Shown here: one piece after another, positions 1 through 7,209 of the stretch
How positions within the stretch are numbered: the stretch's first letter is position 1
Layout: each line of letters begins with the position of its first letter
Assembly: GCA_003509065.1 (NCBI GenBank)
Contig: DODG01000137.1
Coordinates: 1 to 15,197 of the forward strand
Direction of reading: 5' to 3'
From: Acidobacteriota bacterium
Lineage (GTDB): Bacteria > Acidobacteriota > Vicinamibacteria > Vicinamibacterales > UBA823
DNA length: 15,197 bases
The notes under the pieces: model-generated
Told to the model about the DNA's origin: nothing
Seen by the model: only the letters and a program-made list of their open reading frames with translations
Databases searched by the model: none
Position numbers and translations under genes: made by a program

Positions 1-49
1 TTATTTGTTCCTCTCCGTTAACTGTTGTTAATTACTTCACCGCACCGTT

Positions 50-1555
50 TCAATTTGTTCCTGTGTTTAAGCTGATCCAGGCCGTTTTGATCTCGGTATA
101 TTTATCCAAAGCCAACAGGGACTTGTCATGCCCACTGCCAGACTGTTTCATGCCCCCTAGAGGCACCGTAATATCTGAACCACCATAGCAATTCACATGA
201 ATCAATCCAGCCTTGATACTGCGAATCATGCGGTGCGCTCGTGACAAATCACCCGTCCACACCGCAGCAGCCAGGCCATAAGAGGTAGAGTTCGCAAGTT
301 CAATAGCTTCTTGTTCATCCGTGAACGAAGTGACCGCCAAAACAGGCCCAAACACTTCTTCCTGAGCGATGCGCATTTCTGGTCTGACCTCGCTGAAAAT
401 CGTTGGCTCCATGTAATAACCACCGCTACTTTCATGGATGCGTTTTCCACCCGTACGGAGCACAGCACCTTCAGCGGTCGCGGTCTCTACATACGCAAGA
501 TTGTTCTTCAACTGATCCAAAGTGTGCACTGCTCCAATATCAGTAGCGGGATCTAGCGGATCACCAACCACTAACTGCTCGGCCCCAGAAATTACTTTCT
601 CCAAGAATTCTTCATATATCGTCTCTTGCACTAATAATCGGGAACCGGCAGTGCATACCTGACCAGAGTTTCTGAAGATCCCGTTAATTGCGGTCGCCAC
701 CGCGGCCTCGATATCTGGAGCGTCAGCAAAAACAATATTGGGTGATTTACCACCCAGCTCTAAATGCACACGTTTCAAATTGGACTGGGCAGCATAGTTC
801 AACAAACGTCGGCCAACTACACCGGAACCTGTGAACGCGAGCACGTCGACATCTGGATGTACGCCAAGTGCTTCCCCAACAACGCTACCGCTTCCAGTAA
901 CAACATTGAGGACACCCTTCGGTATGCCGGCTTCCATGGCCAGTCTCGCCAGTTGCAATAGACTGAGAGAAGCCGACTGAGCGGGTTTCAATACAACAGA
1001 ATTTCCAGCAGCGAGTGCAGGGGCAATTTTCCAGGCCGCGATCATGAGAGGAAAATTCCAGGGAACGATTGCACCAACAACACCAACGGGCTCCCTGGAG
1101 ATCAGGCCGATACTCTCTTCAGCTGTGGGGGCTATCTGTCCATAGATCTTGTCAACGGCCTCTCCATAGTAACGAAACGACCCAGCAGCACTGCCCGGCT
1201 CGGCCTTAAGTGCCATCTTAAATTCAGTGCCGTTATCTCGAACACCCAGTACCGCCAGTTCCTCCTTGTGTAAATCGATGAGATCCGCAAGTCGAGTCAG
1301 CACATTCTTACGACGGGCAGGTGACATGAGCGACCAGCCGCCCGATTCGAAGGACCGTCGAGCGGCTCTAACCGCAAGATCAACGTCTTGCTCTCCGCCT
1401 GTCGCAATGCGCGTGAGAAGTTTCCCGTCAATAGGACTTATCACTTCCTTGGTCGACCCATCTACACTATCCGTCCAGGCGCCATCAATCAGATGCTGGC
1501 CAGGTGCCACAGGACGTTCCCTTAACTTCGCCAGTGTCGTTGCTTTCGTCATCAT
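50..1555 (-). CDS. NAD(P)-dependent aldehyde dehydrogenase
   Basis: This 501-residue protein is a full-length member of the aldehyde dehydrogenase superfamily, which oxidises an aldehyde to a carboxylic acid with NAD(P)+ in the cytoplasm. The general-base glutamate is visible as E266 in LELGGKSPN, and the nucleophilic cysteine as C301 in SGQVCTAGS. The cofactor-binding segment PWNFPLMIAAWKIAPALAAG and the C-terminal PLGGMKQSGSG segment also fit. Length and motif spacing match the betaine-aldehyde/semialdehyde dehydrogenase group. Two adjacent ATG codons (1553-1555 and 1550-1552) could start it; a GCGGAA sequence lies just upstream. It is transcribed away from the catabolic operon across a shared spacer, so it may oxidise an aldehyde made by that operon, for example after the aminotransferase. 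That link and the substrate are inference; the family assignment is firm. Confidence 0.95.
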   Translation of the reverse strand: MMTKATTLAKLRERPVAPGQHLIDGAWTDSVDGSTKEVISPIDGKLLTRIATGGEQDVDLAVRAARRSFESGGWSLMSPARRKNVLTRLADLIDLHKEELAVLGVRDNGTEFKMALKAEPGSAAGSFRYYGEAVDKIYGQIAPTAEESIGLISREPVGVVGAIVPWNFPLMIAAWKIAPALAAGNSVVLKPAQSASLSLLQLARLAMEAGIPKGVLNVVTGSGSVVGEALGVHPDVDVLAFTGSGVVGRRLLNYAAQSNLKRVHLELGGKSPNIVFADAPDIEAAVATAINGIFRNSGQVCTAGSRLLVQETIYEEFLEKVISGAEQLVVGDPLDPATDIGAVHTLDQLKNNLAYVETATAEGAVLRTGGKRIHESSGGYYMEPTIFSEVRPEMRIAQEEVFGPVLAVTSFTDEQEAIELANSTSYGLAAAVWTGDLSRAHRMIRSIKAGLIHVNCYGGSDITVPLGGMKQSGSGHDKSLLALDKYTEIKTAWISLNTGTN

Positions 1556-1735
1556 TACGATTCCGCTAACAAAATATTTTCCGATCCAATAATTCTTATC
1601 ATCGATTCAATATAATGATTTCAGCATATCATGTGGTAGGTTGACAAAATCCTCGTCCTCCTATGGCATTCTTATCATTCAAGAAATTTATTGGACGCAA
1701 ATTGCGTTCTGTCTCGAACGAGAACTCACAAATTA
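1556..1735. promoter_or_regulatory. Divergent intergenic promoter region
   Basis: This 180-bp AT-rich spacer separates the divergent aldehyde dehydrogenase and HAD-led operon, so both promoters should lie here. On the plus strand there is a perfect -35-like TTGACA at 1641-1646, but the matching -10 is poor (TATGGC at 1662-1667, spacing 15, or TGGCAT at 1664-1669, spacing 17). A perfect TATAAT at 1611-1616 has no good -35. An 11-bp direct repeat, ATTCTTATCAT, occurs at 1592-1602 and 1668-1678. No regulator gene is present in the window. The promoter assignment rests on gene arrangement; the individual hexamers are weak evidence. Confidence 0.4.
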
Positions 1736-2386
1736 ATGACTGAGAAAGCCTTGATATTAGATTTTGGTGGCGTTATTAGCCGCACGCTTTTTGAAACACA
1801 TGCACTCACCGAACATACGTTAGGCCTGCCCGCAGGCACTTTGACCTGGCGCGGCCCCTTTGATCCCGAATCGGATCCACTTTGGTGTGCTGTTCAGAAA
1901 GAAGAAATAGGCGAACGAGATTACTGGATAATCCGCACTCAGGAAGTTGGTTCGCTCTGTGGCAAGGACTGGACCACCGTATCAGAATTTGTCCAAGCAT
2001 CACGCGGTGCAGAACCCGCTCAATTTATTCGTCCAGAAGCTTTGATGACGATCAAGAAAGCAAGTGCTATGGGTTGCAGGTTAGCCATCTTGTCTAATGA
2101 TCTAGATCTGTTCTATGGCTCCAACTTTCGTAAGCAATTGCCGTTCATGGAATTGTTCACCGTGATAGTCGACGGCAGCTACTCTAATATTCTGAAACCT
2201 GATCCTCGTGCGTACCAAACATGTCTTGATAAATTAGCCATCCCAGCATCGCATTGTGTATTTGTCGACGATCAATATCGCAATATTGTGGGAGCGAGAA
2301 ACGTGGGCATGCAAGCTCTACATTTCAAAGTCCAACAACCAAAAGAGAGCTACCAGCAAGCATTAAATTTGCTCTCTGTTGAGTAG
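1736..2386 (+). CDS. HAD-superfamily hydrolase (subfamily IA-like)
   Basis: This 216-residue protein is a haloacid-dehalogenase-superfamily hydrolase. These enzymes use an aspartate nucleophile, usually to remove phosphate, more rarely halide or other groups. Motif I is DFGGV with D9 as nucleophile; the usual second aspartate (DxD) is a glycine, as in several subfamily IA members that are not typical phosphatases. Motif II is S120 in LAILSN, motif III is K154 in LKPDPRAY, and motif IV is D178-D179 in VFVDDQ. The ATG at 1736 puts motif I at the usual distance from the N-terminus; a TTG at 1691 would add 15 residues that look unrelated to the family. It is the first gene of the operon, 10 bp before the aminotransferase. 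Its substrate is unknown, and the missing second aspartate makes a simple phosphatase role uncertain. Confidence 0.85.
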   Translation: MTEKALILDFGGVISRTLFETHALTEHTLGLPAGTLTWRGPFDPESDPLWCAVQKEEIGERDYWIIRTQEVGSLCGKDWTTVSEFVQASRGAEPAQFIRPEALMTIKKASAMGCRLAILSNDLDLFYGSNFRKQLPFMELFTVIVDGSYSNILKPDPRAYQTCLDKLAIPASHCVFVDDQYRNIVGARNVGMQALHFKVQQPKESYQQALNLLSVE

Positions 2387-2389
2387 GAG
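2384..2389 (+). promoter_or_regulatory. Ribosome binding site fixing the aminotransferase start
   Basis: The sequence TAGGAG lies 7 bases before GTG at 2397 and includes the stop codon of the upstream HAD gene. It supports GTG 2397 over the in-frame TTG at 2379, which would overlap the HAD gene and add six residues with no family counterpart. Confidence 0.6.
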
Positions 2390-2396
2390 TAATTCC

Positions 2397-3740
2397 GTGG
2401 AAAAAAAAGCGCAAGAACTATGGCAGCCTATGACACATCCTGGAAGCGTACAGGATGATCCACCAATTGCAATTACATCGGCGAAAGACGTATTCATTAC
2501 AGACGCTAACAACCAGACGGTACTCGACGCAGTTGGCGGACTGTGGAACGTCAACTTAGGCTATTCCTGTCAAAGCATTAAAGACGCTATCGCCCAGCAA
2601 CTACAGGAACTTCCCTATTACTCTTCTTTTCGTGGAGTCACGACAGACAAGACCTTGGAATTATCCCGAAACCTTACCAACTGGTTTGGCGAGGAACAGA
2701 TGGGCAGAGCCTTTTTTACTTCTGGTGGTTCAGATTCTGTCGAAACGGCTCTTCGCTTGGCTAGGCAATACCACAAAATACGTGGTGACAAAGATCGCTA
2801 CAAATTTATAGGGCTTAAAAAAGGCTACCACGGCACTCACTTTGGTGGAGCCTCAATTAACGGCAATGTGAAATTTCGCCGCAATTACGAACCTTACCTT
2901 CCCGGTTGTTTTCATGTGTCCTGCCCATGGACCTACCGTAATCCATTTAACGAAGAAAAATCAGATCGGCTTGCCCAACTCTGTGCCCAACAATTGGAAG
3001 ATGAGGTCATCTCGCAAAGTCCTGACACGGTTGCGGCGGTTATCATGGAGCCCGTCTTAGGAGCAGGCGGAGTTATCGTGCCCGATAGCAGCTTTATGCC
3101 ACTCGTCAGAGAAATCTGCGACAACCACGGGATCTTACTGATTGCAGACGAAGTCATTACCGCGTTCGGACGCACTGGAGCCTGGACCGGCTCACGATTA
3201 TGGAATGTGCAACCTGATCTCATGTGCCTTGCGAAGGCTCTCACGAACGGTTACTTTCCGCTGGGAGCCACTATGATCAGCGAGAAGGTCGTTGACACTT
3301 TCGAGACCAACACAGATGGTGCAGGAGAAATCAACCATGGATACACCTATTCAGGTCATCCCGTAGGAGCAGCCGCCGCGCTAGCTGTCCTAGAAGAACT
3401 AAAAACAAACGACCTGGCGACAAATTCTAGTCTGCGAGGGAAAGAATTAGCCCAAGGTCTGGCGAAACTTAAAGAAGCGCATCGCTGGATCGGTGACGCG
3501 AGAGGCATTGGACTGATGCATGCTTTGGAACTAGTTAGCGATAGAAGCGCAAAAACGGCGTTAGATAAAAACTCGATGGCGCTCGTTGGACAGGAAATTT
3601 ACAACAATGGTGTAATGGTCCGCATTTCCGGAAACAATATGATCTTGTCGCCGCCTCTCATCATCACAGATCAGCACGTCAAAAACATCCTTGACGCGAT
3701 TGACGCTGGATTATCTGCACTAACCAAGCAGCATGACTAA
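2397..3740 (+). CDS. Class III PLP-dependent aminotransferase
   Basis: This 447-residue protein is a class III (omega-amino-acid:pyruvate-type) aminotransferase that moves an amino group between an amine or omega-amino acid and a keto acid, using pyridoxal phosphate. The Schiff-base lysine is K280 in CLAKALTNG. The aspartate that contacts the PLP ring nitrogen is D251 in IADEVITAFGRTG. Also visible are the N-terminal ELWQPMTH, the phosphate-binding FTSGGSDSVETALR and the GYHGTHFGG segment. These resemble beta-alanine/taurine:pyruvate aminotransferases, but substrate cannot be assigned from these motifs. GTG 2397 is preferred as start because TAGGAG precedes it. Its end overlaps the next gene by 8 bp. 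In context it may deaminate an amino product of ring breakdown, with the divergent aldehyde dehydrogenase oxidising the resulting semialdehyde; this is inference. Confidence 0.92.
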   Translation: MEKKAQELWQPMTHPGSVQDDPPIAITSAKDVFITDANNQTVLDAVGGLWNVNLGYSCQSIKDAIAQQLQELPYYSSFRGVTTDKTLELSRNLTNWFGEEQMGRAFFTSGGSDSVETALRLARQYHKIRGDKDRYKFIGLKKGYHGTHFGGASINGNVKFRRNYEPYLPGCFHVSCPWTYRNPFNEEKSDRLAQLCAQQLEDEVISQSPDTVAAVIMEPVLGAGGVIVPDSSFMPLVREICDNHGILLIADEVITAFGRTGAWTGSRLWNVQPDLMCLAKALTNGYFPLGATMISEKVVDTFETNTDGAGEINHGYTYSGHPVGAAAALAVLEELKTNDLATNSSLRGKELAQGLAKLKEAHRWIGDARGIGLMHALELVSDRSAKTALDKNSMALVGQEIYNNGVMVRISGNNMILSPPLIITDQHVKNILDAIDAGLSALTKQHD

Positions 3741-3975
3741 GAGAGTCATCCTGATTATCGGTACCGCTGACACCAAGAGTGATGAGCTGCTGTTTCTCAA
3801 ATCCTGTGTTGAAGCAGCTGGTGCGATCCCAGCCGTCATGGATATCGGCATTCTAGGGACTCCGAGCTTTGAACCCGATTACAGCAAACATGATGTGGCT
3901 GCTGCGGCTAATACCACTAACGAAGCTATTATCGCCCTAGGTAACGAAAATCTCGCGATGACTCGGCAAGCGTAA
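3733..3975 (+). CDS. Tm-1-like (UPF0261) protein, N-terminal fragment ended by in-frame TAA
   Basis: This 80-residue reading frame is the N-terminal part of a Tm-1-like ATP-binding-domain protein (UPF0261 family). The start, with KRVILIIGTADTKSDE, and the later MDIGILGTPSFEPDYS match the family's usual opening (IGTxDTKxxE, then VDVGVLG). It ends at TAA 3973-3975, and the rest of the protein continues in the same frame, so the whole unit of 413 residues would be normal family length without this stop. The start overlaps the aminotransferase end by 8 bp, a coupled arrangement. Alone, the fragment covers under half of the N-terminal nucleotide-binding domain and is unlikely to fold as a complete domain. 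The biochemical role of bacterial members is not established. Alternatives are a pseudogene, a sequencing error or stop-codon readthrough. Confidence 0.75.
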   Translation: MTKRVILIIGTADTKSDELLFLKSCVEAAGAIPAVMDIGILGTPSFEPDYSKHDVAAAANTTNEAIIALGNENLAMTRQA

Positions 3976-3987
3976 GGCGCGGCGTTG
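3973..3987 (+). other. In-frame stop overlapping a possible reinitiation site
   Basis: TAAGG at 3973-3977 holds the stop of the N-terminal Tm-1 fragment and also resembles a Shine-Dalgarno core. It stands 7 bases before an in-frame TTG at 3985, so ribosomes could in principle reinitiate. No frameshift is involved, since codons on both sides are in the same phase. A single change such as CAA, AAA or GAA to TAA would create this stop. Confidence 0.5.
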
Positions 3988-4974
3988 CTAGCTCAGTCGC
4001 TGCAGCAATCCGGAAAAATCGATGGAGTGCTCGCGATAGGTGGCACGATGGCCACGGACCTTGCGCTGGATGTGGTGGCCGCTCTACCACTGGGCTTCCC
4101 AAAGTTAATCGCTTCCACGGTGGCCTACTCTCCCTTGCTCTCGCCAGACCGAATCTCTGCAGATGTCATGATGATCTTGTGGTCGGGCGGTTTGTACGGA
4201 CTCAATCCCATCTGTCAATCGATACTGAGACAAGCTGCAAGTGCCATTGTTGGCGCATGTCAGTTCTCTACCCCGTTTGTGGCCGAACGGCCTATTGTCG
4301 GCATCTCCTCACTCGGGAAGAGCTCGCTCAAATACATGGTAGAACTCAAACCCGAACTTGAGCACCGTGGCTATGATGTCGCAGTCTTTCATGCCACCGG
4401 TATGGGGGGACGGGCTATGGAGTCCATGTTGGCTAAAGGTGCATTAGCGGCCGTCCTGGATTTTTGCCTGGTCGAGGTGAGCAACCAGCAGCTGGGCTCC
4501 GTTGTTAGTGCCGGCAACGAACGTCTTCAAGGAGCTGGAAAGCATGGCATCCCGCAGATCGTCGCACCTGGTGGTGTGACCCTGGTAGATTTCCAGACTT
4601 GGGACGCTCCGCATCAACTGCTCCGTGAAAGAGAAATTCACGTGCATAATCGACTAATTTCTTCTGCCATCTTGACGAAGGAAGAAAAAGAAAATGCTGC
4701 TAAAACGATAGCCGAAAAACTCAATCAGGCGATTGGGCCGACAGCATTTATCATGCCGCTGCAAGGTATTGATGAATGGGACCGTGTGGGACAGCCCTTT
4801 AGTGACCCTGATGGACTCGCAGCGTTTTCACAGACCATTGAAGCGGAACTTTCAACCGCTGTCGAATATCATCCTCTCGATCATCACATCAATGACAAGC
4901 GGTTTACAGAGAAAGCGCTAGAGATATTTGACCGCTGGACGAACGATGGTTTAATCGTCCCAGGTAAACATTAG
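3985..4974 (+). CDS. Tm-1-like (UPF0261) protein, C-terminal fragment
   Basis: This 329-residue stretch continues the Tm-1-like protein in the same frame after the TAA at 3973. It holds the rest of the N-terminal domain (DGVLAIGGTMATDLALD, LPLGFPKLIASTVA, DVMMILWSGGLYGLN) and the complete C-terminal domain. Markers of the latter are VAVFHATGMGGRAMESML, SAGNERLQGAGKHGIPQ, the HVHN segment, and DHHINDKRF near the end. All family landmarks are intact after the stop, so the reading frame shows no further decay. The TTG start at 3985 is only a reinitiation possibility. A 59-bp gap with a T8 run (4998-5005) separates it from the LigA-like gene. Tm-1-like proteins bind ATP in the plant homologue; a catabolic role here is inferred only from position. 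Confidence 0.75.
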   Translation: MLAQSLQQSGKIDGVLAIGGTMATDLALDVVAALPLGFPKLIASTVAYSPLLSPDRISADVMMILWSGGLYGLNPICQSILRQAASAIVGACQFSTPFVAERPIVGISSLGKSSLKYMVELKPELEHRGYDVAVFHATGMGGRAMESMLAKGALAAVLDFCLVEVSNQQLGSVVSAGNERLQGAGKHGIPQIVAPGGVTLVDFQTWDAPHQLLREREIHVHNRLISSAILTKEEKENAAKTIAEKLNQAIGPTAFIMPLQGIDEWDRVGQPFSDPDGLAAFSQTIEAELSTAVEYHPLDHHINDKRFTEKALEIFDRWTNDGLIVPGKH

Positions 4975-5033
4975 AGTTAAACTATAAAGACAGCTAATTT
5001 TTTTTGTTTATTTTCAGAGTGACGGAGAAGGCA

Positions 5034-5390
5034 ATGGGCAATGTCGAACGCGTAGATAAAACACTTCCAACCAACGAAATGGTTTATTACGTCCGGAAAG
5101 ATCCTGAACTTCGGAAACGTTGGAATACTGACCGAGAAGGAGTATGCAGGGAATTTGGTCTGAGTCAGATTGAAATAGATGCACTCATGGGTGAACCCAA
5201 TCCAAAGGTTCTTATGGACATTGGCGTACACCAGTACCTCATTCCACACATTCTTCGACTTACCTACGGAGAAACTGGAATGACTAATACCCACCCAGCT
5301 TTGACCGCCTACCAGAAAGCCTTTCCAGAAGAATCTAAGGCCGCTATCGGTGGGAGCAAATGGGACGTGGCGGAGGAAAAGAATGGCTAA
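5034..5390 (+). CDS. LigA-like small subunit of a class III extradiol dioxygenase
   Basis: This 118-residue protein resembles the alpha (LigA) subunit of protocatechuate 4,5-dioxygenase-type enzymes, a small helical chain that covers the active site of the catalytic LigB partner. Visible family features are the segment around YYVRKDPELRKRW, the FGLSQIEIDALM helix and a GVHQYLIPHILRL helix. ATG 5034 is chosen because GGAG at 5024-5027 lies 6 bases upstream; a GTG at 5019 and a TTG at 5004 are in frame but lack such a site. The stop overlaps the LigB-like start by 8 bp, as expected for partner subunits made together. The gene is somewhat shorter than the roughly 140-residue Sphingobium LigA. 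The family call is strong because of the adjacent LigB-like gene; the ring substrate is unknown. Confidence 0.85.
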   Translation: MGNVERVDKTLPTNEMVYYVRKDPELRKRWNTDREGVCREFGLSQIEIDALMGEPNPKVLMDIGVHQYLIPHILRLTYGETGMTNTHPALTAYQKAFPEESKAAIGGSKWDVAEEKNG

Positions 5391-6225
5391 AATCGTCGGC
5401 GCTATGGCAACCACTCATACCCCTGGTCTGTTAGGTTGGTTTAAGGACGCACCGGAGGATCAACAGGAAGCTGCTATTAATGCTTTTTCTAAGATGCGAG
5501 CTTACATGGCGGATAGAGATGCGAATGTAATGATCGTATTTTCGAATGATCATTTGCTTAACTGGCCAATTAACAACCTGCCTTCCTACACCGTAGGTAT
5601 TGGGTCCGAACACGTTGGGCCAGCTGACTGGTATGACAGTTGGTTAAACCAAGAAGAAAAATATCGTGTGGCTGGTCACCCGGAACTTGCCCGTTACATT
5701 GTCAATGCCTGTGCGAAAAAGGGGCTTTCTACGGCGCATCTCCGAGATATGAAATTTGACGATGGAATTTCCGTTCCTACATGCTGGCTTAATCCTGACA
5801 ACAAAATGAAGTTAGTCCCTATCAGTATTAATGCTGCATGTCCTCCTATCCCTACTCCAGTAGAAGTATACGAAGTTGGTAAATTAATGCGTGAGGTCGT
5901 CCAAAGTTTTCCGAGTGACGACCGCGTGGTCTTGGTAGGGTCTGGCGGCCTTTCCCACGAACCTGGAGGACCGCGCTATTTCTACATCGATGATGACTTT
6001 GATCAATGGTTTCTCGATCTGATGGCTGAAGGCGACCACGAAAAGGTGCTCAGAGAATGCACCTTCGAGAAAATGGAAGAGGCAGGTTCTGGTGGTACCG
6101 TGGAATTAATAGCATGGATTCTTGTAATGGCGGCGACCAAAGGCCCTGCAACAGTACTCGATTATGTAAAGTCCTATTCCTGGCGTTGTGCCTCGGGATG
6201 GGTTGTGTGGCCAAAGGTTTTGTAG
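5383..6225 (+). CDS. LigB-like catalytic subunit of a class III extradiol ring-cleaving dioxygenase
   Basis: This 280-residue protein is the catalytic subunit of a LigB-superfamily extradiol dioxygenase, which uses Fe(II) and O2 to open a dihydroxylated aromatic ring. The expected ligands align with Sphingobium LigB (H12, H61, E242, base H195): H12 in ATTHTPG, H57 in FSNDHLLNW, E241 in SGGTVELIAWI, and H192 in GSGGLSHEPGG as catalytic base. GGAGG at 5372-5376 sits 6 bases before ATG 5383, and the start overlaps the LigA-like stop by 8 bp. It ends 4 bases before the probable start of the formamidase gene. Enzymes of this class cleave protocatechuate, gallate and also dihydroxypyridines (PydA of mimosine degradation is a precedent). 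With a molybdenum hydroxylase and formamidase beside it, a nitrogen-ring substrate is plausible but unproven. Confidence 0.92.
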   Translation: MAKIVGAMATTHTPGLLGWFKDAPEDQQEAAINAFSKMRAYMADRDANVMIVFSNDHLLNWPINNLPSYTVGIGSEHVGPADWYDSWLNQEEKYRVAGHPELARYIVNACAKKGLSTAHLRDMKFDDGISVPTCWLNPDNKMKLVPISINAACPPIPTPVEVYEVGKLMREVVQSFPSDDRVVLVGSGGLSHEPGGPRYFYIDDDFDQWFLDLMAEGDHEKVLRECTFEKMEEAGSGGTVELIAWILVMAATKGPATVLDYVKSYSWRCASGWVVWPKVL

Positions 6226-6229
6226 AACC

Positions 6230-7171
6230 GTGGAACACTATCTCAATGATAGCGTGGTCTCTTACAGCTGGGACCACAGCACTCCGGCTAGACTCACAAT
6301 CGAGTCAGGTGACACCGTAGTCTTTGATACGAGAGATTCTGCGGATCATTATTACAGCGAAAACTCTACAGCAAACGACGTAAAGGAAAAGGGGCCTTTA
6401 GTGGGCCATCCGCTCACTGGCCCTGTTCATATAAGCGGGGCTAAACCAGGCGATACCTTAGCCGTTGAAATCCTTGAGGTTCGTCCTAGTCTAGGATTTG
6501 GCTGGACGGCAATACGACCCGGTCGTGGTCTGCTGCCTAAGGAAGAATTCCCGAACCACTATCTCCAGATATGGGACCTGTCGGACCAAACAATGGCCCG
6601 AATGAAACAGCGAACAGATATCGCGGTCGCCATCATGCCTTTTCCTGGAATTTTAGGCACCGCCTTGGAAGACTCTGGACCACACAGCACTATCCCACCC
6701 CGCCAGAACGGTGGAAACATGGACATTAAATATCTGTGCGCCGGCAGCACTGTGTACCTACCAGTGTTCGTCGAAGGTGGCTTGTTCTGTGTAGGTGATG
6801 CCCATGCCGCCCAAGGTGATGGTGAAGTGTGCATCACTGCCATTGAAATGGCGGCCAAGATCACATTACGTTTTAAATTGCTGGACTCCTACCACATTTC
6901 GGAACCACAGTTAAGGGTTCATGGTTCGGTCAACAACGCAACTACCAATAGTGAATTGTTTGCGACCACGGCGCATGGTCCAGATCTCTATGAATGTTCA
7001 CAAAGAGCTGTGCGTTACATGATCGATTACCTTGTAAGTGAAAAAGGGTTAAGTCGAGAAGAAGCTTATGTGTTGTGTTCGGTTTGTGTCGACCTTAAGA
7101 TCAATGAAGTCGTCAGCCCACCAAACTGGCTGGTATCAGCCTTTCTACCAGAATACGTATTCGTGGATTAA
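6230..7171 (+). CDS. Formamidase/acetamidase family protein (FmdA/AmdA)
   Basis: This protein of about 313 residues belongs to the FmdA_AmdA family, which hydrolyses formamide or acetamide to the acid and ammonia. Conserved blocks are the N-terminal LTIESGDTV, GPVHISGAKPGDTL, a GGNMDIK motif at residues 161-167, and GDAHAAQGDGE at 189-199. Length is typical (about 310-320 residues). The start is uncertain: GTG 6230 gives a beginning (EHYL...SYSWDHS) like other family members and lies 4 bases after the LigB stop; GTG 6188 would overlap LigB by 38 bp, and GTG 6254 would shorten the protein. A possible AAAGG ribosome site ends 12 bases before 6230, rather far. The family pairs well with ring opening that leaves formamide or an N-formyl product. 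Family call firm, substrate inferred. Confidence 0.9.
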   Translation: MEHYLNDSVVSYSWDHSTPARLTIESGDTVVFDTRDSADHYYSENSTANDVKEKGPLVGHPLTGPVHISGAKPGDTLAVEILEVRPSLGFGWTAIRPGRGLLPKEEFPNHYLQIWDLSDQTMARMKQRTDIAVAIMPFPGILGTALEDSGPHSTIPPRQNGGNMDIKYLCAGSTVYLPVFVEGGLFCVGDAHAAQGDGEVCITAIEMAAKITLRFKLLDSYHISEPQLRVHGSVNNATTNSELFATTAHGPDLYECSQRAVRYMIDYLVSEKGLSREEAYVLCSVCVDLKINEVVSPPNWLVSAFLPEYVFVD

Positions 7172-7209
7172 CCGAATGTGGCGTTCCTGACAGTCTAGGT
7201 CACCACCTT

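Noticed and set aside
3..62. Direct repeat ATTTGTTCCT at 3-12 and 53-62, with a short TTAAC/GTTAA stem at 18-31, as a terminator or att site
   Set aside because: The stem is only 5 bp and AT-rich, and no integrase or mobile element is nearby; the repeat is short enough to be chance.
311..1592. Plus-strand open frames opposite the aldehyde dehydrogenase
   Set aside because: They show no family motifs and lie antisense to a clearly conserved gene, so they are frame shadows.
2401..2408. A8 run just after the aminotransferase start as a programmed slippage site
   Set aside because: The downstream frame is intact from the GTG at 2397 and no stimulatory structure or alternative product is evident.
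4998..5033. T8 run after the Tm-1-like gene as an intrinsic terminator
   Set aside because: No stable GC-rich stem precedes the T run, and the LigA-like gene follows closely with a good ribosome site in an otherwise coupled operon.
6150..6260. Possible frameshift at the LigB/formamidase junction
   Set aside because: Another frame gives a vaguely LigB-like tail, but the normal frame already yields a protein of typical length with all catalytic residues, and the formamidase has a plausible start 4 bases later.
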